Positions 15,213 through 24,085 of a DNA stretch of 49,461 nt are shown piece after piece. The notes beneath the pieces were generated by a model. It saw only the letters and a program-made list of their open reading frames with translations. It did no database searches and was not told where the DNA came from. The first letter of the stretch is position 1. Each line of letters opens with the position of its first letter. This stretch comes from Bacteroidota bacterium (GTDB lineage Bacteria; Bacteroidota; Ignavibacteria; UBA10030; UBA6906). The DNA lies in contig JAHBUR010000032.1 of the NCBI GenBank assembly GCA_019637975.1, positions 1 to 49,461 of the forward strand. The letters run 5' to 3'. Both the position numbers and the translations under genes were made by a program.

Positions 15213-16619
15213 ATGTTTATCGATTCACATTGTCATTTGACGTCTGAACAATTCAATGCCGACCGCGACGCCGTCATCCGCAGGGCGGAAGATGCAGGTG
15301 TTCATGCCATCATCAATCCGGGAACAGACCTCGAAGACAGCAAGCGGGCAGTTGAGCTTGCAGAAAAGTACCCGAATATCTACGCGTGTGTCGGCTTCCA
15401 CCCTCACGACGCAAAGAAGGCCAATGAGAAATCTCTTCAAGAAATAGAGGAACTGAGCCGCCACCCCAAGGTTGTCGCCATCGGTGAGATTGGGTTGGAT
15501 TTTCACTACGATTTTTCTCCGCGTGACGTTCAGGAATCGGTTTTCCGGGAGCAGATCACGCTTGCACAGCGGCGGAATCTTCCCATCGTTATCCATACAC
15601 GCGAATCCAATTCGGAGACGATTGCTATTGTTGAGGATGCTGTTGAGACGGTTGCCGGATGGCGAAGCGACAAGCAAATGCCGCACAGTCGCTATCCGGC
15701 CCCGAAAGGGGTCTTTCATTGTTTTTCGGGAGACATGCAGATGGCGTGGAAGGTAATCAACATGGGCTTTTATGTTTCGTTGCCGGGTGTTGTAACCTTC
15801 AAGAAAGCCGATCTTGCGGTTGAGGTGGCATCGAATGTCTCTGCCGAACATTTTCTGCTGGAGACAGACAGTCCGTATCTCGCGCCGGTTCCGTTCCGGG
15901 GAAGAAGAAATGAGCCCGCGAACATCCCACGTATTGCTGAGAAAATAGCTGCGTTGCAACACTTGAGTATCGAAGACATCTCCCGGATTACCAACTACAG
16001 CGCATTCAAACTTTTTGGTGTTGGAGAAAAGGGGGCGGCGCGATTCACGTATCAACTCCGGAATTCCCTGTACATCAATCTCACGATTCGATGTAATGCA
16101 GATTGTGTCTTTTGTGATAGAAAGGGAGAGGCCGTGATCAAAGGACACAATCTTCGCATTGATCGTGAACCGACTGCGGAAGAAGTAATTGCCGAAATTG
16201 GTGATCCGAAGAAGTATGACGAAATCGTTTTCTGCGGGTACGGCGAACCGACGATCCGGTTGGATGCGGTCAAGGATATCTCAAAGTGGGTCAAAGCAAA
16301 CGGAGGAAAGACGAGACTCAATACCGACGGACACGGGAATGTTATAAACAAGCGCAATATCGTTCCGGAACTTGTCGGCCTCATTGATGCCGTTTCGATA
16401 AGCCTGAATACAACGGATCCGCATCAATACGGGGAGTTGATGAGAATTGACGGCGAGAAGTTCTTCCCTGCGATGATTGATTTTGCAAAAGAGTCTGTCC
16501 GCTTGCTCGGCAGGGTCACGATGACCATTGTTGACCTTGACGATGTGGATACGGAACAAGCCCGCCTCCTTGTTGAGAATGAGATAGGGGCAACGTTTCA
16601 GAAACGCCCGTACTTCTAA
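15213..16619 (+). CDS. TatD nuclease fused to a TatD-associated radical SAM domain
   Basis: A 468-residue fusion. Residues 1-268 are a full TatD metal-dependent hydrolase: His6 and His8 in DSHCHLT, Glu92 in GEIGLDFHYD, His128, His169 and Asp219 in ETDSPYLAP. After a short linker, residues 285-468 form a compact radical SAM domain with the cluster motif CNADCVFC (Cys294, Cys298, Cys301) and GYGEPT. TatD proteins are DNA/RNA exonucleases or quality-control hydrolases. A family of radical SAM proteins linked to or fused with TatD is known, but its reaction is not. The ATG at 15213 follows AAAAAGGA; the longer frame starts inside the terminator hairpin. The GT9 gene follows 12 bases later. Confidence 0.88.
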   Translation: MFIDSHCHLTSEQFNADRDAVIRRAEDAGVHAIINPGTDLEDSKRAVELAEKYPNIYACVGFHPHDAKKANEKSLQEIEELSRHPKVVAIGEIGLDFHYDFSPRDVQESVFREQITLAQRRNLPIVIHTRESNSETIAIVEDAVETVAGWRSDKQMPHSRYPAPKGVFHCFSGDMQMAWKVINMGFYVSLPGVVTFKKADLAVEVASNVSAEHFLLETDSPYLAPVPFRGRRNEPANIPRIAEKIAALQHLSIEDISRITNYSAFKLFGVGEKGAARFTYQLRNSLYINLTIRCNADCVFCDRKGEAVIKGHNLRIDREPTAEEVIAEIGDPKKYDEIVFCGYGEPTIRLDAVKDISKWVKANGGKTRLNTDGHGNVINKRNIVPELVGLIDAVSISLNTTDPHQYGELMRIDGEKFFPAMIDFAKESVRLLGRVTMTIVDLDDVDTEQARLLVENEIGATFQKRPYF

Positions 16620-16631
16620 CGAACTGTCATC

Positions 16632-17768
16632 TTGTCGTCCCGATCAATATCCCCGCAACGCATCCTTTTTCTTGCCGAAGGCCAGTTGGGCGATTTGCTG
16701 TTGCTGACCCCGGCGTTGCGGGCAACGAAGGAATCTTTCCCGCACTCACACATCAGCGTTCTGGTTGTTGAGCGGCGCGGATCGGATGGTGCGAAGCCGG
16801 ACCGCTTCAGGGATTTGCACGCAACGGAAACGGAGAGAGAAGCGTGCGCACTCTCAACCAACACACATGTTGATGAGCTTCTCGTTCTTAGCCGGCAGGC
16901 CCTTCGTGCAGAGAAGGGAGGTGCGAGAATTGTGGCGGAGTTGTCGGTTGTCAGATTTCTCCGTAAGCAGGAATTCGACACCGTCGTCTGTACATTTCCG
17001 GAAGATCGATTTGCGTTGTGGGCGTTTCTCGCCGGTGCGCGTGTACGCATTGGTCAGCGAAAACAAGGTTTGTTCCGGCTTCTGACGAACACACCGGATA
17101 TCGAAAAACGTCAACGTGGCGTTCTCGAGTACTATTGTGACTTGGCTCGAGAACTTGGTGCCCGTGTGAGTTCTGTTCACACTGAATACAATGTGCCGGA
17201 GTCATCCGAACAGTGGGCTGAAGAATTCTTTCAGAAGGAACATCTGGGATCCGGCAAGAAAATCGTGTCCGTTCACCCGGGGGCGAGCGGCAACTACAAG
17301 ATTTGGCCTCCGGAAAGATATGCAGCAATGATGAACCATCTTTCAGCCGGGAACAGCACTGTATTGCTGCTCCGGGGGCCCCTTGATGGGCCGGTCATTG
17401 ATGAAATCAAACATCACGTACAGACCCCATTTGTTGAGATTCACACCGGAGAGAAGGTGGGCGATCTTGCTGCAATTATCCGGCGAAGCGACCTTTGCAT
17501 CACCAACGATTCGGGCCCGCGTCATCTGGCAGTTGCGGTCGGGACGCCCTCGCTCGCGTTTTTCCGCCAACATTGTGATAGAGAATGGGGTGTGTATCCG
17601 GAAACTGATTACAGCAAAACGTTGACGGGAACGCAACAATGTCAGGTTTGTCCGCCGGGTATCTGCCGTGATGTGATGCCGGATGGCCAGCAGTTTGCCT
17701 CATTCTGTGTCCGCATGATCAGCGTTGACGATGCCGTTGAGCAAGCCGGGAAAATGCTCCAAGTCTAA
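16632..17768 (+). CDS. GT9-family glycosyltransferase (heptosyltransferase-like)
   Basis: A 378-residue full-length family 9 enzyme. The N-terminal half opens with RILFLAEGQLGDLLLLTPAL, the acceptor-side motif of heptosyltransferases. The C-terminal half has VSVHPGASGNYKIWP and the nucleotide-sugar block CITNDSGPRHLAVAVGTPSLAFF. A Cys motif (CQVCPPGIC) follows, in the same place as the cysteine cluster of the partial GT9 gene at the left edge. It likely adds heptose or a similar sugar to lipopolysaccharide core. The start is a TTG with no clear ribosome site, 12 bases after the TatD-radical SAM gene, so it is probably translated from that mRNA. Confidence 0.85.
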   Translation: MSSRSISPQRILFLAEGQLGDLLLLTPALRATKESFPHSHISVLVVERRGSDGAKPDRFRDLHATETEREACALSTNTHVDELLVLSRQALRAEKGGARIVAELSVVRFLRKQEFDTVVCTFPEDRFALWAFLAGARVRIGQRKQGLFRLLTNTPDIEKRQRGVLEYYCDLARELGARVSSVHTEYNVPESSEQWAEEFFQKEHLGSGKKIVSVHPGASGNYKIWPPERYAAMMNHLSAGNSTVLLLRGPLDGPVIDEIKHHVQTPFVEIHTGEKVGDLAAIIRRSDLCITNDSGPRHLAVAVGTPSLAFFRQHCDREWGVYPETDYSKTLTGTQQCQVCPPGICRDVMPDGQQFASFCVRMISVDDAVEQAGKMLQV

Positions 17769-17776
17769 AATTCCAC

Positions 17777-17805
17777 TTGCCAGTTTTCGGAGGATGCAGT
17801 ATATT
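17777..17805 (+). promoter_or_regulatory. Promoter candidate for the HEAT/cyclophilin gene
   Basis: TTGCCA (17777-17782), 17-base spacer and TATATT (17800-17805). It starts 8 bases after the stop of the GT9 gene and predicts a leader of about 75 bases. Confidence 0.55.
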
Positions 17806-17806
17806 G

Positions 17807-17825
17807 CTCCCCAGCGTGTGGGGAG
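17807..17825. repeat. Stem-loop straddling a predicted transcript start
   Basis: CTCCCCA and TGGGGAG form a 7-bp perfect stem with a GCGTG loop, directly after the -10 box at 17800-17805. No U-run follows on either strand. It may be an operator or a 5'-end stem that protects the mRNA. Confidence 0.4.
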
Positions 17826-17887
17826 AACATGCTCTGATAGCGCTTGACGGTTTCGATTGATGCACATTCCACTTCCCCGATAGACTG

Positions 17888-19939
17888 ATGAAACCAATAG
17901 TTGTACTGATCTTTCTCCTCGCTGCCGCAACATCATCGCTGTTGTGCCAGAATTCGCCCGAAGAAGTAAGACAACAAATTCGGGTTGCACAAGATACCCG
18001 CAATGTAGATTCGATTTCACGCCTTCTTACCGACAATGATCCTGACGTACGGGCGTTTGCGGCATTTGTCTGCGGTTCTGTCCAGGATACCTCCCACATT
18101 TTGCTCCTTTCCAAACTTCTGGCGGATAGCAACAGTTCGGTGCGTACGGCGGCTGCGTTCGCGCTCGGGCAATACAACTACGTTCTCGATACTGTTCAAC
18201 GGACTTTCGTTTCCAGGGCTCTTCTGGCACGACTCGGGTTCGAGCGGGGAATCGAAACACTGATCAGGCTTGTCGAGGCGCTGGGAAAAGTCGGCGATGA
18301 GCACAGCTTGAATGTGGTTGTGGCATCAGGGATGAATTTTCAGGCACTCAGCCTGAAATGTGAAACGGCCCTGTCGGTCGGGCGATATGCGTATCGTAAT
18401 ATCGTCAGCAAGACCGCAACAGCCTTTGCAGCAGATATTCTTGCCACAATCCGGAGCGGCGATGAATGGAAAGCTGCCTACGCTTTCATGCGGATCAACG
18501 ATGCAAGTCTTGTGGCTCACCACGCCGATCAGATTGTCTCAGCGGCATCCCATCAAAGTGCCGATGTCAGAATGTTCGCTGCGTTGGCACTTGGCAAGTG
18601 TTCAACTTCGACAAAAGCAGTCAATGCGCTGGTTTCGCTGGTGACATCCGATCCGGACTGGCGGGTGAGGGTGAATGCTGTAAAAGCGATTGCCAGGATG
18701 GATACGTCGTTCCATACGCGAATACTGCCGTTGTTGTTTCAGAGTGCGGCAGATTCTTCCGAGCATATTTCGCTCACTGCCATATCTTCCTTGGGGGAGA
18801 TGGAGATTCGGCGTTCTCCTTTTTCGGCGGCGTGCAGAAAGACGCTTGTTGAAATTCTCTTCGATCGACAATACTCATCCCGACAGAGAAGAGAAGCATC
18901 CATCGGGCTTGCCAAATTCCTCGGCGCCGATGCTTTTCCGATTCTCGCTGATAAGTTCAGAACGGGTCAACTTACAGAAAGGCAGTATGTGCCCGCGCTT
19001 GCTCACACGCCCGACCCCGATGCGCTGTCTGCCTTGATCAACTTTGCGAAAGGAACAGACCCTGGACTCCAAAGGGAAGCCCTCGAGGCAATTCAGATTC
19101 TTGCTGGAGCATCGCAACGCGATTCGGAATGGGTACGAACAGCCATTCCTGTTTTTCTCACCTCTTTGCAATCAAGAGACGTCTCTGTCGTTGCAGCTGC
19201 GGCAAGTGCGCTTGCACGCCCTGTGTTCTTCGATGCACGATCCGGTCCGGCACTTGTTGAAACACTCCGACGGCTTAAAGTCCCCGATGATGCCGATGCC
19301 ATCCTTGCAGTGATTCAGGCTTCGGGCGCAGTGAAGTCCTCACATGCGATTGCGCCTTTGGAATCCGAGCTGAACAATCCCGACCGGCACATTGCAGTTG
19401 AGGCGGCCAAATCGTTGCTGAGGATAACGGGCAAGTCATACGCGCACTTTCTCAAAGCTCATACAATGCCCGTCTACACAAATCACGATTGGGAGATGTG
19501 GAATCAGATCCGAAAGAACCCCGCTGTTCGCGTGAAGACTTCGAAAGGGATGTTCACATTCAACATGTTGCCCGATGAAGCCCCTTTTACGTCTATCAAT
19601 TTTGGTTTGCTCATCAAGCGAGGCTTTTTTGACGGTCTGCTGTTTCATCGTGTAGTCCCGAATTTTGTTATCCAAGGCGGAGATCCTCGCGGTGACGGGT
19701 GGGGCGGACCAGGCTACGCAATCCGGTCGGAGTTCGGGTTCGAGTATTTTGGACGGGGAACGGTAGGAGTTGCGAGCTCGGGGAAGGACACGGAAGGATG
19801 TCAGTGGTTTGTGACGCATTGTAACACTCCTCACCTTGACGGGCGGTACACGATCTTCGGCAAAGTGACAGCAGGGATGGATGTTGTGGATGCGATTGAG
19901 GTGGGCGATCGCATCGAGGAAATGCGATTTGCGGAATGA
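17888..19939 (+). CDS. HEAT-repeat protein fused to a cyclophilin peptidyl-prolyl isomerase
   Basis: A 683-residue exported protein. The N-terminus (MKPIVVLIFLLAAATSSLLC) is a signal peptide that may end in a lipobox-like SLLC. Residues about 30-530 are HEAT-type helical repeats, with recurrent DPDVRAFAAF, DWRVRVNAVKAIARM and HIAVEAAKSLLRI. From about residue 545 a cyclophilin domain follows: GLLFHRVVPNFVIQGGDPRG, then QWFVTHCNTPHLDGRYTIFG and VVDAIEVGD. The active-site Arg in FHRV and the Gln in FVIQGG are kept, so the isomerase should be active. It probably folds or scaffolds proteins in the periplasm. It has its own promoter candidate and stands convergent to the DUF4835 gene. Confidence 0.88.
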   Translation: MKPIVVLIFLLAAATSSLLCQNSPEEVRQQIRVAQDTRNVDSISRLLTDNDPDVRAFAAFVCGSVQDTSHILLLSKLLADSNSSVRTAAAFALGQYNYVLDTVQRTFVSRALLARLGFERGIETLIRLVEALGKVGDEHSLNVVVASGMNFQALSLKCETALSVGRYAYRNIVSKTATAFAADILATIRSGDEWKAAYAFMRINDASLVAHHADQIVSAASHQSADVRMFAALALGKCSTSTKAVNALVSLVTSDPDWRVRVNAVKAIARMDTSFHTRILPLLFQSAADSSEHISLTAISSLGEMEIRRSPFSAACRKTLVEILFDRQYSSRQRREASIGLAKFLGADAFPILADKFRTGQLTERQYVPALAHTPDPDALSALINFAKGTDPGLQREALEAIQILAGASQRDSEWVRTAIPVFLTSLQSRDVSVVAAAASALARPVFFDARSGPALVETLRRLKVPDDADAILAVIQASGAVKSSHAIAPLESELNNPDRHIAVEAAKSLLRITGKSYAHFLKAHTMPVYTNHDWEMWNQIRKNPAVRVKTSKGMFTFNMLPDEAPFTSINFGLLIKRGFFDGLLFHRVVPNFVIQGGDPRGDGWGGPGYAIRSEFGFEYFGRGTVGVASSGKDTEGCQWFVTHCNTPHLDGRYTIFGKVTAGMDVVDAIEVGDRIEEMRFAE

Positions 19940-19962
19940 CGGCTATAACAGGAGGGGTACGG

Positions 19963-20859
19963 CTATCTTCTTCTCCTCATGTATTCATCGTAAATTGTCT
20001 GATGAGACGGATCGATTTGAGCGAAATTCAGATAGATGTTGGGATCGGAATAATCGAGAAACAGTTCGGCTATTTCTCGGAATTTTGTGTCGAAGAAGAT
20101 TTTGATGAGCTGATTGCGCGGATCGGCAGTTCGTTTCACATCATCAATCATAAAGATCGCGTCGATAATGTTCTGGAATGCCCTGTTGCGCGATGTCGCC
20201 ATCGAATCAAGTCCCGTAAAATGATACCTGAAGGAAGCTGCCCGAACCGGGGCGAATTTCGAATTCATAATCTCTTCAATCAACTGCAAACGACTGTAGC
20301 CGCTCTTCGCCTGTTGCCATCCCCTGCCGCCGGTGGCGCGGGCGAGGTTCACAATATCTGCCGCCTTCTGAAAGAACGGTGTTCCGTTTAGATTATCCCA
20401 TGTGTCATAATCGAATCCAAGAATCAAGTAAGCGTAGAAATCCAGGAAACTCGCAAGATCGTTGAACGAATACGGACTGTGATTGATCGGGCGGCCTCTG
20501 ACGTACGTAAACTCCCACGCGTCATCAAACAGCCGGAGTACCGCGCTGTTTTGCGTGCCGTTATAGATAGGGCGTGAGCTTCCAATGAACACCTGGGCAG
20601 AATACCGATCCTGTCCGACAACGCTCTGGATATTGATATCGAATGTGCATGAAATCCGTTCGTCAAGATTGTCGGTTCCCCACCGGTAATTGTTGACGTA
20701 CTCTCGAACTTCCGACTCGAAATTCATCAACAGATCTTTGTTGGCTGTCGGGATGCCTTCATAATTGACTCTGACCATACAATCCAACTCCTGTCCGCGG
20801 AGTTGGGGCGAGAAAAGCGAAAGCAAGAGAATACCGGTGATGAAATTTACATAGCGCAT
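19963..20859 (-). CDS. DUF4835 family secreted protein
   Basis: A 298-residue protein with a signal peptide ending LRGQ, then QELDCMVRVNYEGIP and a body matching what I recall of DUF4835, a family found in Bacteroidota and relatives. A disulfide is possible between Cys in ELDCMV and ISCTFDI. Its function is not established; many members occur in genomes with type IX secretion. The ATG at 20859 follows GAAGG at 7 bases; an in-frame TTG two codons earlier overlaps that site. A promoter candidate lies at 20893-20921, and the gene is divergent from the PorV-like gene at 20977. Confidence 0.75.
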   Translation of the reverse strand: MRYVNFITGILLLSLFSPQLRGQELDCMVRVNYEGIPTANKDLLMNFESEVREYVNNYRWGTDNLDERISCTFDINIQSVVGQDRYSAQVFIGSSRPIYNGTQNSAVLRLFDDAWEFTYVRGRPINHSPYSFNDLASFLDFYAYLILGFDYDTWDNLNGTPFFQKAADIVNLARATGGRGWQQAKSGYSRLQLIEEIMNSKFAPVRAASFRYHFTGLDSMATSRNRAFQNIIDAIFMIDDVKRTADPRNQLIKIFFDTKFREIAELFLDYSDPNIYLNFAQIDPSHQTIYDEYMRRRR

Positions 20860-20892
20860 CGACAAACCTTCACGTCAGTTGAACCTGCAATC

Positions 20893-20921
20893 AATATAAT
20901 CGTTTCTCGAACCCTGTTCAA
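20893..20921 (-). promoter_or_regulatory. Promoter candidate for the DUF4835 gene
   Basis: TTGAAC (20916-20921), 17-base spacer and TATATT (20893-20898) on the minus strand, about 34 bases before the start codon. Confidence 0.55.
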
Positions 20922-20976
20922 GGACAGTTTTGCATGATGCTCCAGAATCCGTTCAACAATATACCCGGAGGGAATC

Positions 20977-21795
20977 GTGAAAATACCTACAGCAATACTG
21001 TTTCTCTTCTGTTCAACGGTTGGCAACGCGGCCTTTGAACACCTTCCTCATGGAGGCCGTTCGGCGGCGATGGGCAACGCCCTGGTTGCCCTTGCCGGAA
21101 ATGAGTGGTCGGCCTTTGTCAATCCCGCCCTGCTTCGCACGTGCGATGAACGAATGGTATCGTTGTCGTATGCACCCCAGCCGTTTCAACTCAGCGAGTT
21201 GGCTCGGGCCGCCGTAAGTTTCATCGAGCCGACCTCCGCGGGTACATTCAGCCTCTCTGCATCACGATTCGGCTTCGAGCTGTACAAGGAAACGCGTCTT
21301 GCGCTTTCATATGCGGCCGACCTGGCCGAAATTGTCAGCGGCGGCCTTACTCTGAATTATTACTCCCTCGGCATTCAAAACTACGGAAGTGCTTCCTCGT
21401 TTGGACTTGACGTTGGCTTGAAAGTGGAGATTTCCGACGAACTGCGGTGGGGATTCTCCGCATTCAACGTAAATGCGCCGGCAATCGGCGCGACGAAAGA
21501 AAAACTCCCGCAAATATTCTCGACAGGAGTTGCATTTGAACCTGTGAGCAATGCGGTAATTGCCGCCAGCATTGTCAAGGATATTCGCTATGCAGCCGAA
21601 CTGCATCTTGGTGTGGAGTATACCTTCATTGATGTCCTTGCACTTCGGGCGGGCACAACCAGTGATCCGAATACATTCAACGCCGGAGTAGGCATCTCGT
21701 ATGCATTTGCACGGCTTGACTATGCTTTTTCTTCCCACAGTGAGTTGGGGGTGACTCATCAATTTTCTGTCTCATTGGAGTTGGGTGACCTGTGA
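20977..21795 (+). CDS. PorV/PorQ-like outer-membrane protein, short form
   Basis: A 272-residue barrel-type protein with a signal peptide (MKIPTAILFLFCSTVGNA) and the family opening HGGRSAAMGNA followed by FVNPALL. The rest is alternating beta strands with a final HQFSVSLELG. It is shorter than the pair at 1216-3122 and closer to PorQ-type or UPF0164-type proteins. The start is a GTG preceded by CGGAGGG. The helix-hairpin-helix barrel gene follows after 21 bases, so the two form a small operon. A specific job is not evident. Confidence 0.8.
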   Translation: MKIPTAILFLFCSTVGNAAFEHLPHGGRSAAMGNALVALAGNEWSAFVNPALLRTCDERMVSLSYAPQPFQLSELARAAVSFIEPTSAGTFSLSASRFGFELYKETRLALSYAADLAEIVSGGLTLNYYSLGIQNYGSASSFGLDVGLKVEISDELRWGFSAFNVNAPAIGATKEKLPQIFSTGVAFEPVSNAVIAASIVKDIRYAAELHLGVEYTFIDVLALRAGTTSDPNTFNAGVGISYAFARLDYAFSSHSELGVTHQFSVSLELGDL

Positions 21796-21816
21796 ACATT
21801 GCGAGGAGAGAACCCC

Positions 21817-23850
21817 ATGTCCCTTACACGCTGCGTTTTCTCGGCGGTTTTTCTTTGTGCAGGAGGAATTGCATCACCGTTAAGTGCTCAAGTGTTGCAG
21901 GATTCTCTGGGCATCTATTCCGGGATAGATGCTGAGGAATTGTTGGAACAGATTGAGACGGAAGCGGAAAACTCCGAACTTCTGGACCGCCTCGAGTGGC
22001 TGCAAGAACATCCGCTCGATCTGAATACCGCAAGCAGAGAAGAACTTGCCTCCATTCCGCTGCTGAACCCGGACGAAATCGAGAGAATTGTGAATCTGAG
22101 AGGCAAGCTCAAACGCTTCATGTCTGTTGAGCTAATTGGCTTGGTTGAAGGGGGCCAGGAACTACTGTCACGAATTCGAAAGTATGTTTTCGTTGCTGAA
22201 ACCGAAAGTAATGCGGGCAGGGGATTCTCTTCAAGGCTGCGCTCACGCGTAGTGCGGGATGTGCAGCAACGAAGAGGGTTTCAAAATGGCAGCTTTGCCG
22301 GTTCGCCTTTGAAAAGTTATTCCCGCCTTTCTGTGCGTCAGTCCGACAATCTTCAAGTCGGCGTATTGTTCGAGAAGGATGCAGGGGAAGAAACAGGCAG
22401 CGGATTCATATCCGGACATCTGGCCTTTAGAGACATGTCGTTTGTCTCTCAAGCAATCATTGGTGACTACATCGTTGAGGCGGGGCAGGGCTTGGTTCTC
22501 TGGCGTGCGAGCGCATTCGGCAAGGGGAGCGAAGCTGTTTCGGTAATCAAGAAGTCGGGAGCGGCTGTGCAGCCGTACCGTTCTACTGATGAATTCAATT
22601 TTTTGCGCGGCGTTGCTGTTTCATCGGGAGTGGAAATAGGAGAGGATAAGCTGAATATGACGGCTTTCTACTCGCGTCGTGCGCTGAGTGCAAGCGGCGA
22701 CGATGTTGCGGTTTCGAGCTTCTACCGGGATGGCCTGTTTCGTACTGACAACGAGCTCCGCAGAAAGTCGAATGTTGATGAACGCATAATCGGAGGACGA
22801 TTGAGATTCAGCACGGATGAGATGTTCGCCGTCGGTACGACAGCGTATCATTCATCATTCAGCAAGCCAGTTGTTGCCAACCGGTTGTTTGAGTTTGAGG
22901 GTACCTCCGCATCTGTTTTCGGGGTTGATGCAGAAATGCATCTGGGATGGCTTGCGCCGGATCTTTCCCAGATAACGTTGTTTGGCGAATTCGCCCGGTC
23001 ACAGTTCTCTGCATCAGCAGGAATTGTCGGCTCAATTGTGAATTTGACCCGCGGCAGCCGTCTCGCGTTGATCTATCGGGATTATTCACCCCGATTTCAA
23101 TCGTTGCATGCCTCCGGGTTCGGTGAACGAAGCGACACCAAAAATGAACGGGGCTTTTATGTCGGTGCTGAAATTCGTGTCACGCCCTCTTTTCATGTCT
23201 CGGGATTCATCGACCATTTCAAGTCTCCATGGAGAACTTTCGATAACCCGCTGCCTGGGAGTGGAAGGGATATTTTCGTGCAAGCAAATGTAAAACCATT
23301 GAACCGGTTGTCACTCTCCCTCCGCTACAGAGGCAAAACCACGGAAAGCAGCCAGGCTTCGGTTGACGAGTTTCTCCGCGAAACACGACTTCTTGTCAAC
23401 CGTCAACAGCAGAAGGTTCGCATGACTGCTTCGTTTCAGGCAACCAAGCAAATGCGACTGAGAGGGAGAGTTGAAGGGACCATTGTGGACTACGCCTTCG
23501 TCAACCGGGATCAGCGCGGATGGCTATTTTTCCAGGACATACAATATCTGCCACATCCTGCTCTCGTGGTGGAGGCAAGGCTTATCTTCTTTCACACCGA
23601 CTCTTACGATTCGCGGCTCTACGAGTATGAAAGCGACTTGCGAGGCGTTTTCTCAAATCCTGCAATGTTCGGAAAAGGGAGGAGATGGTATGTTCTGTTG
23701 CGATGGAATATTCTCCCCGAAATCCGTCTCTCCGCGAAATATTCGGAAACGCAAAAGGAGGGTGTTAAGACAATAGGCTCAGGGTTGACGGAGATCGATG
23801 GAAACTTGGACAACAGAATCAGTGTTCAAATGGAAGTGAACTTGGATTGA
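21817..23850 (+). CDS. Helix-hairpin-helix protein with C-terminal outer-membrane barrel
   Basis: A 677-residue exported protein. After a signal peptide (ending PLSAQ) comes an acidic helix, then a ComEA-like helix-hairpin-helix unit, LDLNTASREELASIPLLNPDEIERI. From residue about 130 the protein is rich in alternating hydrophobic and polar residues, with repeated aromatic strand ends, typical of a large outer-membrane barrel. Such HhH-barrel proteins are common in Ignavibacteria and relatives and have no assigned function; DNA binding or uptake is a guess from the HhH motif. The ATG at 21817 follows AGGAGAG. It is second in an operon with the PorV-like gene. Confidence 0.75.
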   Translation: MSLTRCVFSAVFLCAGGIASPLSAQVLQDSLGIYSGIDAEELLEQIETEAENSELLDRLEWLQEHPLDLNTASREELASIPLLNPDEIERIVNLRGKLKRFMSVELIGLVEGGQELLSRIRKYVFVAETESNAGRGFSSRLRSRVVRDVQQRRGFQNGSFAGSPLKSYSRLSVRQSDNLQVGVLFEKDAGEETGSGFISGHLAFRDMSFVSQAIIGDYIVEAGQGLVLWRASAFGKGSEAVSVIKKSGAAVQPYRSTDEFNFLRGVAVSSGVEIGEDKLNMTAFYSRRALSASGDDVAVSSFYRDGLFRTDNELRRKSNVDERIIGGRLRFSTDEMFAVGTTAYHSSFSKPVVANRLFEFEGTSASVFGVDAEMHLGWLAPDLSQITLFGEFARSQFSASAGIVGSIVNLTRGSRLALIYRDYSPRFQSLHASGFGERSDTKNERGFYVGAEIRVTPSFHVSGFIDHFKSPWRTFDNPLPGSGRDIFVQANVKPLNRLSLSLRYRGKTTESSQASVDEFLRETRLLVNRQQQKVRMTASFQATKQMRLRGRVEGTIVDYAFVNRDQRGWLFFQDIQYLPHPALVVEARLIFFHTDSYDSRLYEYESDLRGVFSNPAMFGKGRRWYVLLRWNILPEIRLSAKYSETQKEGVKTIGSGLTEIDGNLDNRISVQMEVNLD

Positions 23851-23918
23851 AGGTTCTACCGGCTTGGTTCCGGACGGGTTGTGCTTGCTGACATGGATTG
23901 CTCAAAAAGAGAATGGTT

Positions 23919-23947
23919 TTGGCTAATTTGATGATGGTTGCTACGTT
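23919..23947 (+). promoter_or_regulatory. Promoter candidate for the histidine kinase operon
   Basis: TTGGCT (23919-23924), 17-base spacer and TACGTT (23942-23947). A direct repeat TGACGT spaced by 5 bases follows at 23950-23966, a possible regulator site. The leader would be about 130 bases. Confidence 0.45.
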
Positions 23948-24085
23948 GAATGACGTATTTCTGACGTGAAAGTTTAGAAGAATGCTCCAACTGTTTACCG
24001 ATCTTCTTGCTTATGACGAATTGTCTGTCTAAATTTGCGGAGGAGTCGAAGTAACGAGTTCCTTCTTAGAGAGGAAGAATCTCAA

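Noticed and set aside
15225..16148. A 307-codon open frame antisense to the TatD-radical SAM gene
   Set aside because: It is the shadow of a strongly supported coding gene, has no ribosome site or recognisable domain, and its composition follows the complement of the TatD codons.
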